Source: Neisseriaceae bacterium
GTDB lineage: Bacteria; Pseudomonadota; Gammaproteobacteria; Burkholderiales; UBA11063
Direction of reading: 5' to 3'
Assembly (NCBI GenBank): GCA_947441745.1
Contig: CANEUJ010000006.1
Location: 1-21,956 of the forward strand
DNA: 21,956 nt
In this document: piece after piece, positions 6,739-14,122 of the stretch
How the letters are laid out: each line of letters starts with the position of its first letter
Position numbering within the stretch: the first letter of the stretch is position 1
The notes under the pieces: model-generated
The model's input: the letters and a program-made list of their open reading frames with translations, nothing else
What the model was told of the DNA's origin: nothing
Database searches by the model: none
Position numbers and translations under genes: made by a program

Positions 6739-7788
6739 TTATTCAGGAGATAAAACTTCTTCTTCACGTTCAGCCAAAGGCACATCAGCTACCTTGATAC
6801 CCGAAGATAAAGCTCTGATTTTAGCTTCAATCTCAGCAGCAATTTCAGGATGCTCAGATAAATACTCACGTGAGTTATCTTTACCTTGACCAATCTTAGC
6901 TCCTTTATAGCTATACCAAGCACCAGCTTTTTCAACAATATTGTTTAGCACTCCAAGCTCAATCAATTCACCATTTCTTGAAATACCTTCGCCATATAAA
7001 ATCTCAAATTCAGCTTGTTTAAATGGTGGAGCCACTTTGTTTTTAACAACTTTCACGCGTGTCTCACTACCAATTACATCCTCACCCTTTTTGATAGATC
7101 CAGTACGTCTAATATCTAGACGAACGGAAGCGTAAAATTTAAGTGCATTACCACCCGTGGTAGTCTCAGGTGAACCAAACATTACACCAATTTTCATACG
7201 AATCTGATTAATAAAAATAACTAATGTATTGGTACGTTTGATATTTGAAGTTAGTTTACGAAGAGCTTGAGACATTAAACGTGCTTGAAGCCCCATATGG
7301 CTATCTCCCATGTCACCCTCTAGTTCAGCTCGAGGAGTAAGTGCAGCAACCGAATCAACAACTATTACATCAACTCCACCACTTCTAACTAACATATCAG
7401 CGATTTCAAGAGCTTGTTCACCAGTATCAGGTTGAGAAATTAACATATCATCAACTTTAACACCAAGTTTACGGGCATAAACTACATCAAGAGCATTTTC
7501 CGCATCAATATACGCACAAGTCCCACCATTTTTTTGGGCTTGAGCAACTACTGATAAACATAATGTCGTTTTACCACTTGATTCTGGGCCAAATATTTCA
7601 ACAACCCTACCTTTTGGTAAGCCGCCCACCCCAAGTGCCAAATCAATACTCAAAGAACCTGTCGAAATTACTTGAATATCGTTAGCAATTTGAGTTTCAT
7701 TCATACGCATAATAGATCCCTTGCCAAATTGTTTCTCAATTTGAGCAAGTGCTATCTGCAGTGCTTTTGCTTTTTCATTATCAGCCAT
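6739..7788 (-). CDS. recA: Recombinase RecA
   Basis: RecA is the ATP-dependent strand-exchange protein of homologous recombination, including transformation. The 349-residue sequence is typical: Walker A GPESSGKT at 67-74, Walker B VIVVDSVAAL, L1-like GLQARLMSQALRKLT, the INQIRMKIGVMFG region before loop L2 (TTTGGNAL), and an acidic C-terminus. AGGAAG precedes the ATG. Only 13 bp separate it from the upstream methyltransferase gene, and I see no CTG-N10-CAG LexA box there. It therefore appears to be transcribed with upstream genes or from a promoter inside one of them. recX follows. Confidence 0.99.
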   Translation of the reverse strand: MADNEKAKALQIALAQIEKQFGKGSIMRMNETQIANDIQVISTGSLSIDLALGVGGLPKGRVVEIFGPESSGKTTLCLSVVAQAQKNGGTCAYIDAENALDVVYARKLGVKVDDMLISQPDTGEQALEIADMLVRSGGVDVIVVDSVAALTPRAELEGDMGDSHMGLQARLMSQALRKLTSNIKRTNTLVIFINQIRMKIGVMFGSPETTTGGNALKFYASVRLDIRRTGSIKKGEDVIGSETRVKVVKNKVAPPFKQAEFEILYGEGISRNGELIELGVLNNIVEKAGAWYSYKGAKIGQGKDNSREYLSEHPEIAAEIEAKIRALSSGIKVADVPLAEREEEVLSPE

Positions 7789-7801
7789 TTATTTTAACTT
7801 C

Positions 7802-8452
7802 CTAAAATATAAATTGTTGTGTTTGTTCATTTATTAAATACTGTGTATCAGTTTCAAATAATTTCTTTTGCGTAAATTTATTTTCACCATCACGAGTAAT
7901 TGATACAGCATGTAAAACTGGACTATTTCCAATAATACCAACTAATCTCCCACCGACTCTAAGCTGTAATTTAAGCGTTTCTGGGATTGTGTATAATCCA
8001 CCGCCCACAAAAATTTTATCAAATGGAGCTTTGTCAGGTAACCCATTAATACCATTTAAATTGATAATACTTACATTGTTAATTCCAGCATAAGTCAGAT
8101 TATTAACTGCTAATTTTTTATTTTGCTCATCAATCTCCAGACTATATACAAAATCAGCAAGCTTTGCAAGTATTGCCGTTACATAACCACTTCCAGTACC
8201 AATTTCCAGTACCTTATCAATTTTATCAACTGCTAATTCTTGAAGTAGCATAGCCTCAACTCTTGGTGTTAACATCGCCTGAATACCAGGTAATGGAATC
8301 TCTAAATCAGAAAAGGCTAATTGATTATATTGTTCTGGTGCGAACTTTTCACGTCCTACTTGACTAAGTAAGCGTAAAACATCTTCATTTCTCACATCAC
8401 ATGGGCGAATTTGTTGTTCAACCATATTAAACCTAGCTAATTCCATATCCAT
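7802..8452 (-). CDS. Protein-L-isoaspartate O-methyltransferase-like protein
   Basis: A 216-residue SAM-dependent methyltransferase of the PCMT family. The SAM motif I is VLEIGTGSGY (81-90), preceded by an MLTPRVEAMLLQEL helix where canonical Pcm has its substrate loop. The N-terminus reads MVEQQIRPCDV, the mark of a proteobacterial subgroup annotated as Pcm. Canonical Pcm methylates isoaspartyl residues in damaged proteins; whether this subgroup does the same is uncertain. AGGATA precedes the start. It lies between dsbA and recA, 18 bp and 13 bp away, on the same strand. Confidence 0.85.
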   Translation of the reverse strand: MDMELARFNMVEQQIRPCDVRNEDVLRLLSQVGREKFAPEQYNQLAFSDLEIPLPGIQAMLTPRVEAMLLQELAVDKIDKVLEIGTGSGYVTAILAKLADFVYSLEIDEQNKKLAVNNLTYAGINNVSIINLNGINGLPDKAPFDKIFVGGGLYTIPETLKLQLRVGGRLVGIIGNSPVLHAVSITRDGENKFTQKKLFETDTQYLINEQTQQFIF

Positions 8453-8470
8453 AATTTGTATCCTATATCG

Positions 8471-9121
8471 TTATTTCTCAGTTAGCACTTTTTTTACCAA
8501 ATATTGCGTTACTTCAATAGCACGCTCTGGTAAGGCTGGACTAACTACATATCTATCACCAACAACAAAAGTTGGCGTACCACTTATATCATATGCCTCC
8601 ATCTGGGTTTTATATTCAGATACTTTTGAGTTTACTGTAAAAGAATTATAGGTAGACATAAACTTCGTAATTTGATCTTGTGATAAACCATTTTGTGATA
8701 AAAACCCTTTTAATTGAACAGGATCATTCAAATCATGTTGGCTAAAGATAGCATTAAACGCTGGTGTATATAACTTGTCTAATTTCATAATTAAAAGTGT
8801 TGCACTTAATCTTGCATAATTTTCTGTAGATTGATTCCAGGCAACATGGATTCTATCTAAATCGACCGCCTTATTAGTTAATAATTTACTAGCTACTAAT
8901 AGCTCAACACCTTTACAATGCACACACACAAAAGAGAAAAACTCTTTTACATTAACCTTCCCCTTAGGCTCTACTTTTTTAACTACCGCTTTGTTTAGGA
9001 TTGTGTAATCAGTTCCCTCTACTATAGACGGCGAACTTACTGCGATAGCATTATTTAATAATAAAGCTCCCAATAACCCAATCAGAAGAGCTCTGATTTT
9101 AAAATGACGATTTAGTTGCAT
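8471..9121 (-). CDS. dsbA: Periplasmic thiol:disulfide oxidoreductase DsbA
   Basis: A DsbA-family thioredoxin-fold protein that would introduce disulfides into exported proteins. A signal peptide (basic start, leucine-rich core, cleavage near NAIA) precedes the mature part. The active site is CVHC (residues 66-69), and SGTPTFVVG supplies the cis-proline loop. Two in-frame ATGs exist: 9127 abuts the purine-rich GGAAGGA site with no spacer, whereas 9121 lies 6 nt from it, so I chose 9121 (216 residues). The SPOR-protein gene ends only 14 bp upstream, an arrangement also known from Neisseria-type genomes. Many DsbA proteins have P in the CxxC dipeptide; V is less common. Confidence 0.93.
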   Translation of the reverse strand: MQLNRHFKIRALLIGLLGALLLNNAIAVSSPSIVEGTDYTILNKAVVKKVEPKGKVNVKEFFSFVCVHCKGVELLVASKLLTNKAVDLDRIHVAWNQSTENYARLSATLLIMKLDKLYTPAFNAIFSQHDLNDPVQLKGFLSQNGLSQDQITKFMSTYNSFTVNSKVSEYKTQMEAYDISGTPTFVVGDRYVVSPALPERAIEVTQYLVKKVLTEK

Positions 9122-9135
9122 AAACATTCCTTCCT

Positions 9136-9687
9136 TTATTTAGTAATTCTGACTAAAGCAGAATTTATATGTCCATCAGATAGTTGGTTAATAATTTTTT
9201 GAGCATTTTGTTCATTAGTAAACGGCCCAACCAATACTCGATTCACAGTATTGTTTCCAGCCGTCTGTGATTTTATGGTTGAATCAACCCCAAGTAGTGC
9301 AAGCTGTGCCTTCATATCAGCAGCTAGCTCTTGACTTGAAAAAGCACCAGCTTGAACAAAAAACACCGTTTTTGGAATAGGTGCTGAAGCAACTGGCTTT
9401 GTATTTGCATCATCGGAATTATTATTAACTGCTTTTTGAGCCTGTAATACATCATAAAAATCATAATTACCTTCTGAAGCATTGTTTTTATTGGAGTTAT
9501 CATTACTCGAATCTACCTCAGGTTTTATTTTAGTTCCTGGTGCCAAAATCATTGTGCCAGAACTGTTATTATTACTAGTTGCAACTAGATCCTTGTTTAA
9601 AAAAGGGGCGGGGACATTATTAAGATATACCGCCAAACCACCTGCTATTGCTATACCCAAAACTAAGCCAACTAGAAACTTATTCAA
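9136..9687 (-). CDS. SPOR-domain protein with N-terminal membrane anchor
   Basis: A 183-residue bitopic protein. Residues 4-22 form one transmembrane helix. A Ser/Asn/Asp-rich linker follows, then a C-terminal SPOR domain (about 105-183: FFVQAGAFSSQELA, VNRVLVGPF, final SALVRI strand). SPOR domains bind denuded septal peptidoglycan, so the protein is probably periplasmic and linked to division or the cell wall. The start is TTG: AGGATG lies 4 nt upstream, and no ATG exists in frame before residue 46, past the anchor. It lies 12 bp after comM and 14 bp before dsbA. Confidence 0.85.
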   Translation of the reverse strand: MNKFLVGLVLGIAIAGGLAVYLNNVPAPFLNKDLVATSNNNSSGTMILAPGTKIKPEVDSSNDNSNKNNASEGNYDFYDVLQAQKAVNNNSDDANTKPVASAPIPKTVFFVQAGAFSSQELAADMKAQLALLGVDSTIKSQTAGNNTVNRVLVGPFTNEQNAQKIINQLSDGHINSALVRITK

Positions 9688-9699
9688 CTTACATCCTAA

Positions 9700-11196
9700 T
9701 TAAAACAATTTTTTATACTGAATAGCCTTCGCTATATGAGCTACCTCTATTATTTCTACCTTAGCCAAATCGGCAATAGTACGTGCAATTTTGAGTATTT
9801 TAAAATACACCCTTGCTGATAAACCCTGTTTATCAACTACCGATAGTAATAACTCTTTAGCCTTCGGAGCTAATATACAGTAGTTATCAACATCCGTATT
9901 ATTTAAGGAATAGTTTAACTTACCCTGCCTATCCATTTGTATCTTACGTGCTTCAATGACTCGTTTTCTTATAATCGCTGAATCTTCACCAATAGATAGC
10001 GAGTCTAACTCTTTAGCAGTAAGATACGACACTGGCACCATTAGATCAATACGGTCTAAAAAAGGCCCAGATAATTTACCTTGATATTTAGCTACCTGTT
10101 CAGGCGTACATTTACAGACGTGTTGTGGATGTCCGTAATTGCCACATGGACAAGGATTCATTGCCGCAACCAACTGAAAATCAGCTGGATATGACACCTG
10201 CTGCCTAGCTCGGGATAGATAAATCTTTTTAGTCTCCATCGGCTCCCTAAGAGTCTCTATTGCTCGCCTTTCAAACTCTGCTATCTCATCCAAAAATAAT
10301 ACACCATTATGAGCCAAACTTATCTCACCTGGCTTTGGTATTCCACCACCACCGATTAGAGCTGCACTTGAGCAACTATGATGTGGCTGCCTAAAAGGTA
10401 TTTTACCAAAATTATTTATATCAAACCCAGTTATGGATTGTGAATATATCGCTGCTGACTCTACAGCCTCCACTCGGCTTAATGGTGGCAAAATCGTTTT
10501 TACCCTCTGAGCAAGCATAGACTTACCACACCCAGGATTACCAACTAATAACACTGAGTGACGACCTGAGGCGGCGATTTCAAGAGCATCTTTTACCGCC
10601 ATGTGGCCTCGAACTTCATTAAGGTTCACACTATCATCATAAATAGAGTTATACAAATACTCGTTACTTGGTAATACTTCTATCGGTTTTTCACCAGTTA
10701 AATGAGCTATAACCTCTTTCAAATTTTTTGCTGGGTATATCTCAACCCCACCAACCCGAGTTGCTTCAAGGCTACTTTCTAGCGGTAAAATATAGCGACG
10801 AGTTGCAGCATTATAAGCTATTGCTAGAGCCCCACTTACCCGACGAAGATCACCATCTAATGCTAATTCGCCAGCAATCTCAAAGCCTTCTACACAAAGC
10901 TTGCTTTTAATAAGACCACTAGCTAATAATATCCCAATCGCAATTGGCAAATCATAACGCCCTGAGTCTTTGGGCAGATCAGCAGGTGCTAAGTTCACCG
11001 TAATTCGTCGAGCTGGAAAGTTAAACCCCGACATTTGAATTGCTGAACGAACTCTATCTCTACTCTCTTTAACTTCGGTATCAGGCAAACCAACCATAGA
11101 AAAACTTGGTAAGCCATTAGATACATGAACTTCTACTATCACCTCAGGAGCAGTCACACCTTGAACCGCTCGAGAATAAACCCTACTTAATCCCAT
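9700..11196 (-). CDS. comM: ComM/YifB AAA+ helicase (Mg-chelatase-like)
   Basis: ComM is a hexameric AAA+ helicase that promotes branch migration during integration of transforming DNA. The 498-residue protein has the N-terminal Lon-like/ChlI domain (GLPSFSMVGLPDTEVKESRDR), Walker A GNPGCGKS (219-226), Walker B GVLFLDEIAEF, and the cysteine block MNPCPCGNYG followed by HVCKC. The C-terminal Mg_chelatase_C region includes LSARVYFKILKIARTIADL. AAAGG lies 6 nt before the ATG. An extended -10 promoter lies about 37 nt upstream. It is the first gene of the unit running through SPOR, dsbA, the methyltransferase, recA and recX, a context compatible with natural transformation. Confidence 0.95.
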   Translation of the reverse strand: MGLSRVYSRAVQGVTAPEVIVEVHVSNGLPSFSMVGLPDTEVKESRDRVRSAIQMSGFNFPARRITVNLAPADLPKDSGRYDLPIAIGILLASGLIKSKLCVEGFEIAGELALDGDLRRVSGALAIAYNAATRRYILPLESSLEATRVGGVEIYPAKNLKEVIAHLTGEKPIEVLPSNEYLYNSIYDDSVNLNEVRGHMAVKDALEIAASGRHSVLLVGNPGCGKSMLAQRVKTILPPLSRVEAVESAAIYSQSITGFDINNFGKIPFRQPHHSCSSAALIGGGGIPKPGEISLAHNGVLFLDEIAEFERRAIETLREPMETKKIYLSRARQQVSYPADFQLVAAMNPCPCGNYGHPQHVCKCTPEQVAKYQGKLSGPFLDRIDLMVPVSYLTAKELDSLSIGEDSAIIRKRVIEARKIQMDRQGKLNYSLNNTDVDNYCILAPKAKELLLSVVDKQGLSARVYFKILKIARTIADLAKVEIIEVAHIAKAIQYKKLF

Positions 11197-11232
11197 GTTT
11201 AGCCTTTACTAACTGTATTGGCTATGTGTAGT

Positions 11233-11241
11233 ATTATACCA
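11233..11241 (-). promoter_or_regulatory. Extended -10 promoter of comM
   Basis: Read on the - strand this is TGGTATAAT, an extended -10 (TGnTATAAT) with a perfect hexamer, 37 nt upstream of the comM ATG. A weak -35 (GTTTAG-like) lies about 16 bp before it. The first half overlaps one arm of an inverted repeat (11237-11246/11294-11303). Confidence 0.55.
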
Positions 11242-11303
11242 TATTTAATTTTTACTAAACACACAACCTTTTAAGGAGAAAGTATATACTAAAAAATATG
11301 GTA
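11237..11303. repeat. Inverted repeat flanking the comM promoter
   Basis: TACCATATTT at 11237-11246 and AAATATGGTA at 11294-11303 are perfect 10-base inverses separated by 47 bp. The left arm overlaps the comM extended -10 box. It could be a paired operator or a long-range stem in RNA. Chance in AT-rich DNA cannot be excluded. Confidence 0.4.
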
Positions 11304-11305
11304 AA

Positions 11306-11326
11306 TTTTGCGTAATATACGCAAAA
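11306..11326 (-). terminator. Hairpin after ubiK, probable weak terminator
   Basis: A perfect 9-bp stem (TTTTGCGTA/TACGCAAAA) with a 3-nt loop begins 2 nt after the ubiK stop on the - strand. The A-run of the stem is followed by only three T residues, so as an intrinsic terminator it is weak; it may instead stabilise an mRNA end. Its position between ubiK and the comM promoter suggests the boundary of two transcription units. Confidence 0.5.
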
Positions 11327-11328
11327 AA

Positions 11329-11559
11329 CTATTTTATGGGTATTTTTTTAATTATTTCCTCTAACTCTTCTAGCTTCTTTCTAGTTGCGAGAAGTACTTT
11401 CTGCTGGGTATCAAATTCTTCACGAGTTACAATATCTAATTTATTTAAAACCGCCATAATTATAGCTTTAATATTTCCACTTATATCTTGTAATGGGTTA
11501 TCTTTTAAAATTGAACCTAAATGATTATTAATTTGCTCTTTAATATTTTCTTTTAGCAT
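11329..11559 (-). CDS. ubiK: Ubiquinone biosynthesis accessory factor UbiK (BMFP/YqiC family)
   Basis: A 76-residue protein matching the BMFP (YqiC/UbiK) family. It has an amphipathic N-terminal helix, the conserved block LDIVTREEFDTQQKVLL (about 41-57), and a Leu/Glu-rich coiled-coil tail that usually forms trimers. UbiK assists the cytosolic Ubi complex, with UbiJ, in aerobic ubiquinone synthesis. Its ATG shares one base with the recN stop (TAATG), so translation is probably coupled. A hairpin follows the stop. Position next to comM is a recurrent proteobacterial arrangement. Confidence 0.85.
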   Translation of the reverse strand: MLKENIKEQINNHLGSILKDNPLQDISGNIKAIIMAVLNKLDIVTREEFDTQQKVLLATRKKLEELEEIIKKIPIK

Positions 11560-13223
11560 TATTTATCTCCATTTATATTTAACAACATTTCTTTTGCATG
11601 TGATAGCGTTGTTGGGGTAATTTTTACCCCACCTAGCATCCGTGCTATTTCATTAATTCGTTCATCTGAATTAACATAACCGATTTCCGCCAATGATACT
11701 GCTTGATTATTATGTTTTTTTACGACTAAATGATTATTGCCACAACTAGCAGTTTGTGGCTGATGGGTAATACAAATAACCTGTTTGATACGCCCTAGTT
11801 TATTTAATAATTCGCCCACAATTGAAGCTACCTTACCCCCAATTCCAACATCAATTTCATCAAAAATAATTATTTCAGGCGGATTATGAATTGATAGTAG
11901 TAGATATAAAGCTAAAGCAGTACGACTTAACTCACCACCTGAAGCTACTTTCGCTAAAGCCTGAGTTGCAATACCTTTATTAAATGATACTTGATATTCG
12001 ACATTTTCAAGACCATAGCCTGTTGGCTCAGACAACTGGTTTAATTGTACACTAAATTCCCCTGTAATTGCCAGCTGATGTAAATAATCAGTTACTTTAA
12101 TCCCCAGATCTTTTGCAAAGCGTTTACGAGCTATAGATATTTCTTGAGCTAGTTTTGTATATTCATTATCTAAGCGTAAAACCTCTTTTTCTAGATAACT
12201 AATATCATTACTGTGCGTAATATTTTCTAATTTCTGCATCCATTCGTATAGTTTTTCACTAATTTGCTCTGGAAGTATTTTATGTTTTCGACTTAAATCA
12301 AAAATCAGATTAATTCTTTCCTCTAGCTTTGCTAAGCCATCTGGATCTAATTCAATAGTTGTTGCTAATGCGTCTAGTGAATTACTAATTTCTTGAAGCT
12401 CAATCTCAGCACTTGATAATAAATTAGTTAGCTCTGATGCTTTAGGAACATAAGGTATAATTTTTTGTAATCGTGAATTTAGTAACGATATTTTTTTGAT
12501 AATTGCATATTCCTCGCCTTGCAAGATATTCTGGGCAAAATCAAACTCTTGTAATACCTCACCTGCATTAGCTAGTTGCTTATGCTCTAAGTTTATCTTA
12601 TCCCACTCCCCTGGTTTTAAATTAAGCTCACCAAATTCCCTAATTAATACTTCCAAGCGTTCTTTTTCAGCTTCAAGCTCTTTAGTTTTTGTTATCGCTA
12701 GATTTAGCTTATGTTTAGCATCATGCAGAGCTTTAAATATGGAATATAGAGTTTTGGTCTGAATACCTGCATATTCATCAAGGAGATTTCTTTGAGTTTC
12801 TGATTTTAGCAAGGTAACTGAAGCGTATTGAATATGAATATCTAAAATTAGCTCACCAAGAGCTTTAATTTGACTATTAGTAACGGCATTGCCATTAATA
12901 TATACTTTATTCTTCCCTTGATAATCAATAACTCGCCGACAAATTAGGTTATATAAATTATCACCATCTTCAAGATCATTAGCCTTTAGCCAATCGACAG
13001 TTATTGGATTAGAAAGCTTGAACTCAGCCTCAAAAGTCAGTTGTTTTTGCGAATTCCTGATTATATCTTTAGGTATTCTAGATCCAAAAAGCAACATCAA
13101 AGCATCAATAATAATTGATTTACCGCTACCAGTTTCACCAGTTACAACAGTTAGTCCAGCCAAAAAATCAAGCTCCAACTGTTCTATTAACAGATAATTG
13201 CTAATTTTAAGCCTTATTAACAT
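11559..13223 (-). CDS. recN: DNA repair protein RecN
   Basis: RecN is an SMC-like ATPase that acts early in double-strand break repair. The 554-residue protein has Walker A GETGSGKS (29-36), long charged coiled-coil arms (about 150-380), the ABC signature VASGGELSRTALAL, Walker B IIIFDEIDVGIGG (451-463) and a following CITHQPQTAS switch. AGGTGG precedes the ATG. nadK lies 23 bp upstream on the same strand, the common proteobacterial nadK-recN pairing, and ubiK overlaps its stop by one base. Length is normal and all ATPase motifs are intact. Confidence 0.97.
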   Translation of the reverse strand: MLIRLKISNYLLIEQLELDFLAGLTVVTGETGSGKSIIIDALMLLFGSRIPKDIIRNSQKQLTFEAEFKLSNPITVDWLKANDLEDGDNLYNLICRRVIDYQGKNKVYINGNAVTNSQIKALGELILDIHIQYASVTLLKSETQRNLLDEYAGIQTKTLYSIFKALHDAKHKLNLAITKTKELEAEKERLEVLIREFGELNLKPGEWDKINLEHKQLANAGEVLQEFDFAQNILQGEEYAIIKKISLLNSRLQKIIPYVPKASELTNLLSSAEIELQEISNSLDALATTIELDPDGLAKLEERINLIFDLSRKHKILPEQISEKLYEWMQKLENITHSNDISYLEKEVLRLDNEYTKLAQEISIARKRFAKDLGIKVTDYLHQLAITGEFSVQLNQLSEPTGYGLENVEYQVSFNKGIATQALAKVASGGELSRTALALYLLLSIHNPPEIIIFDEIDVGIGGKVASIVGELLNKLGRIKQVICITHQPQTASCGNNHLVVKKHNNQAVSLAEIGYVNSDERINEIARMLGGVKITPTTLSHAKEMLLNINGDK

Positions 13224-13246
13224 TATTTACCACCTACAAATATTTA

Positions 13247-14122
13247 TCAAGAAACGCGTTTTGACCAGTCAAGCTTGGTACGTAGAGTATGAAAGTAATT
13301 ATAGTCTTTAGGGTGGATTATCTTGAACTCTTTAGGGTGCTTGGATAATAAAACCTTATCCCCAAACTCTAAGTCAAAACACTCTTGCCCATCAAAATGT
13401 ATTTGGGTTGCATTCTCCCGCACTAAATCAAATTCAATCCTAGCATTATCATGCACTACAAGTGGTCTATTAGTCATAGACTGCGGGCAAATCGGTACTA
13501 TAGAAAACACATTCGCCTCTGGGTGCAATATTGGGCCACCCGCCGCCAGTGAATAAGCTGTAGAACCTGTTGGGGTTGCAAAAATCACTCCATCAGACTT
13601 TTGGGATAAAACAAAGTGATCATCAATACTAATATTAAACTCGATCATATTACCAATTGCACCACGAGAGATAACGACATCATTAAGTGCAATAGCTTGC
13701 ATCACCGATACATCGTTTCTAATCACCTGAGCGTTAATCAAACTTCTTTGTTCAATAGTATAATGACCATGAATTACAACTTCATCAATGGCTTTTAGCA
13801 TATCATTACTTGCAATATCAGTCATAAAACCAAGCCGTCCTTGATTAACTCCAACTACAGGAATACCGTAGTTCACAAGCCCTCTAGCAGCAGATAGAAG
13901 AGTACCATCCCCTCCAATTACAATTACCAAATCAAGAATATCGACCCAAGAACCAATACGTCCAATATTTATTTCTGGTAGATTAGCATAATCTTCAGTT
14001 ACTTCTGAGTCTATATAAACCTTTACCCCCAATTTTTGTAAATGAGTAGCTAAGTTTACCAACTGTAGCTTAAGTTCGCGACTCTGATATTTACCAATTA
14101 ATGCAATATTTTTAAAAAACAT
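13247..14122 (-). CDS. nadK: NAD kinase
   Basis: NadK phosphorylates NAD to NADP. The 291-residue protein has the GGDGT motif (70-74) in VIGGDGTLLSAARG, the NDVVISRG block, and the glycine-rich FATPTGSTAYSLAAGGPI region that closes the active site. Length is typical. Its ATG overlaps the lpdA stop by one base (TAATG), so it is probably coupled to lpdA translation; recN follows 23 bp downstream. Confidence 0.97.
   Translation of the reverse strand: MFFKNIALIGKYQSRELKLQLVNLATHLQKLGVKVYIDSEVTEDYANLPEINIGRIGSWVDILDLVIVIGGDGTLLSAARGLVNYGIPVVGVNQGRLGFMTDIASNDMLKAIDEVVIHGHYTIEQRSLINAQVIRNDVSVMQAIALNDVVISRGAIGNMIEFNISIDDHFVLSQKSDGVIFATPTGSTAYSLAAGGPILHPEANVFSIVPICPQSMTNRPLVVHDNARIEFDLVRENATQIHFDGQECFDLEFGDKVLLSKHPKEFKIIHPKDYNYFHTLRTKLDWSKRVS

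Noticed and set aside
7789..7801. Search for a LexA/SOS box in front of recA
   Set aside because: The 13-bp gap holds only a ribosome binding site; no CTGT...ACAG palindrome was seen there or in the neighbouring upstream gene end.
9260..9269. GCCGTCTGTG, resembling the Neisseria DNA uptake sequence GCCGTCTGAA
   Set aside because: It matches at 8 of 10 bases, occurs only once that I could find and lies inside a coding sequence, so it is not an enriched uptake signal.
11298..11315. Five-codon + strand mini-ORF after an AAGGAGA site
   Set aside because: The ATG is 17 nt from the site, too far for initiation, and the frame has only five codons.
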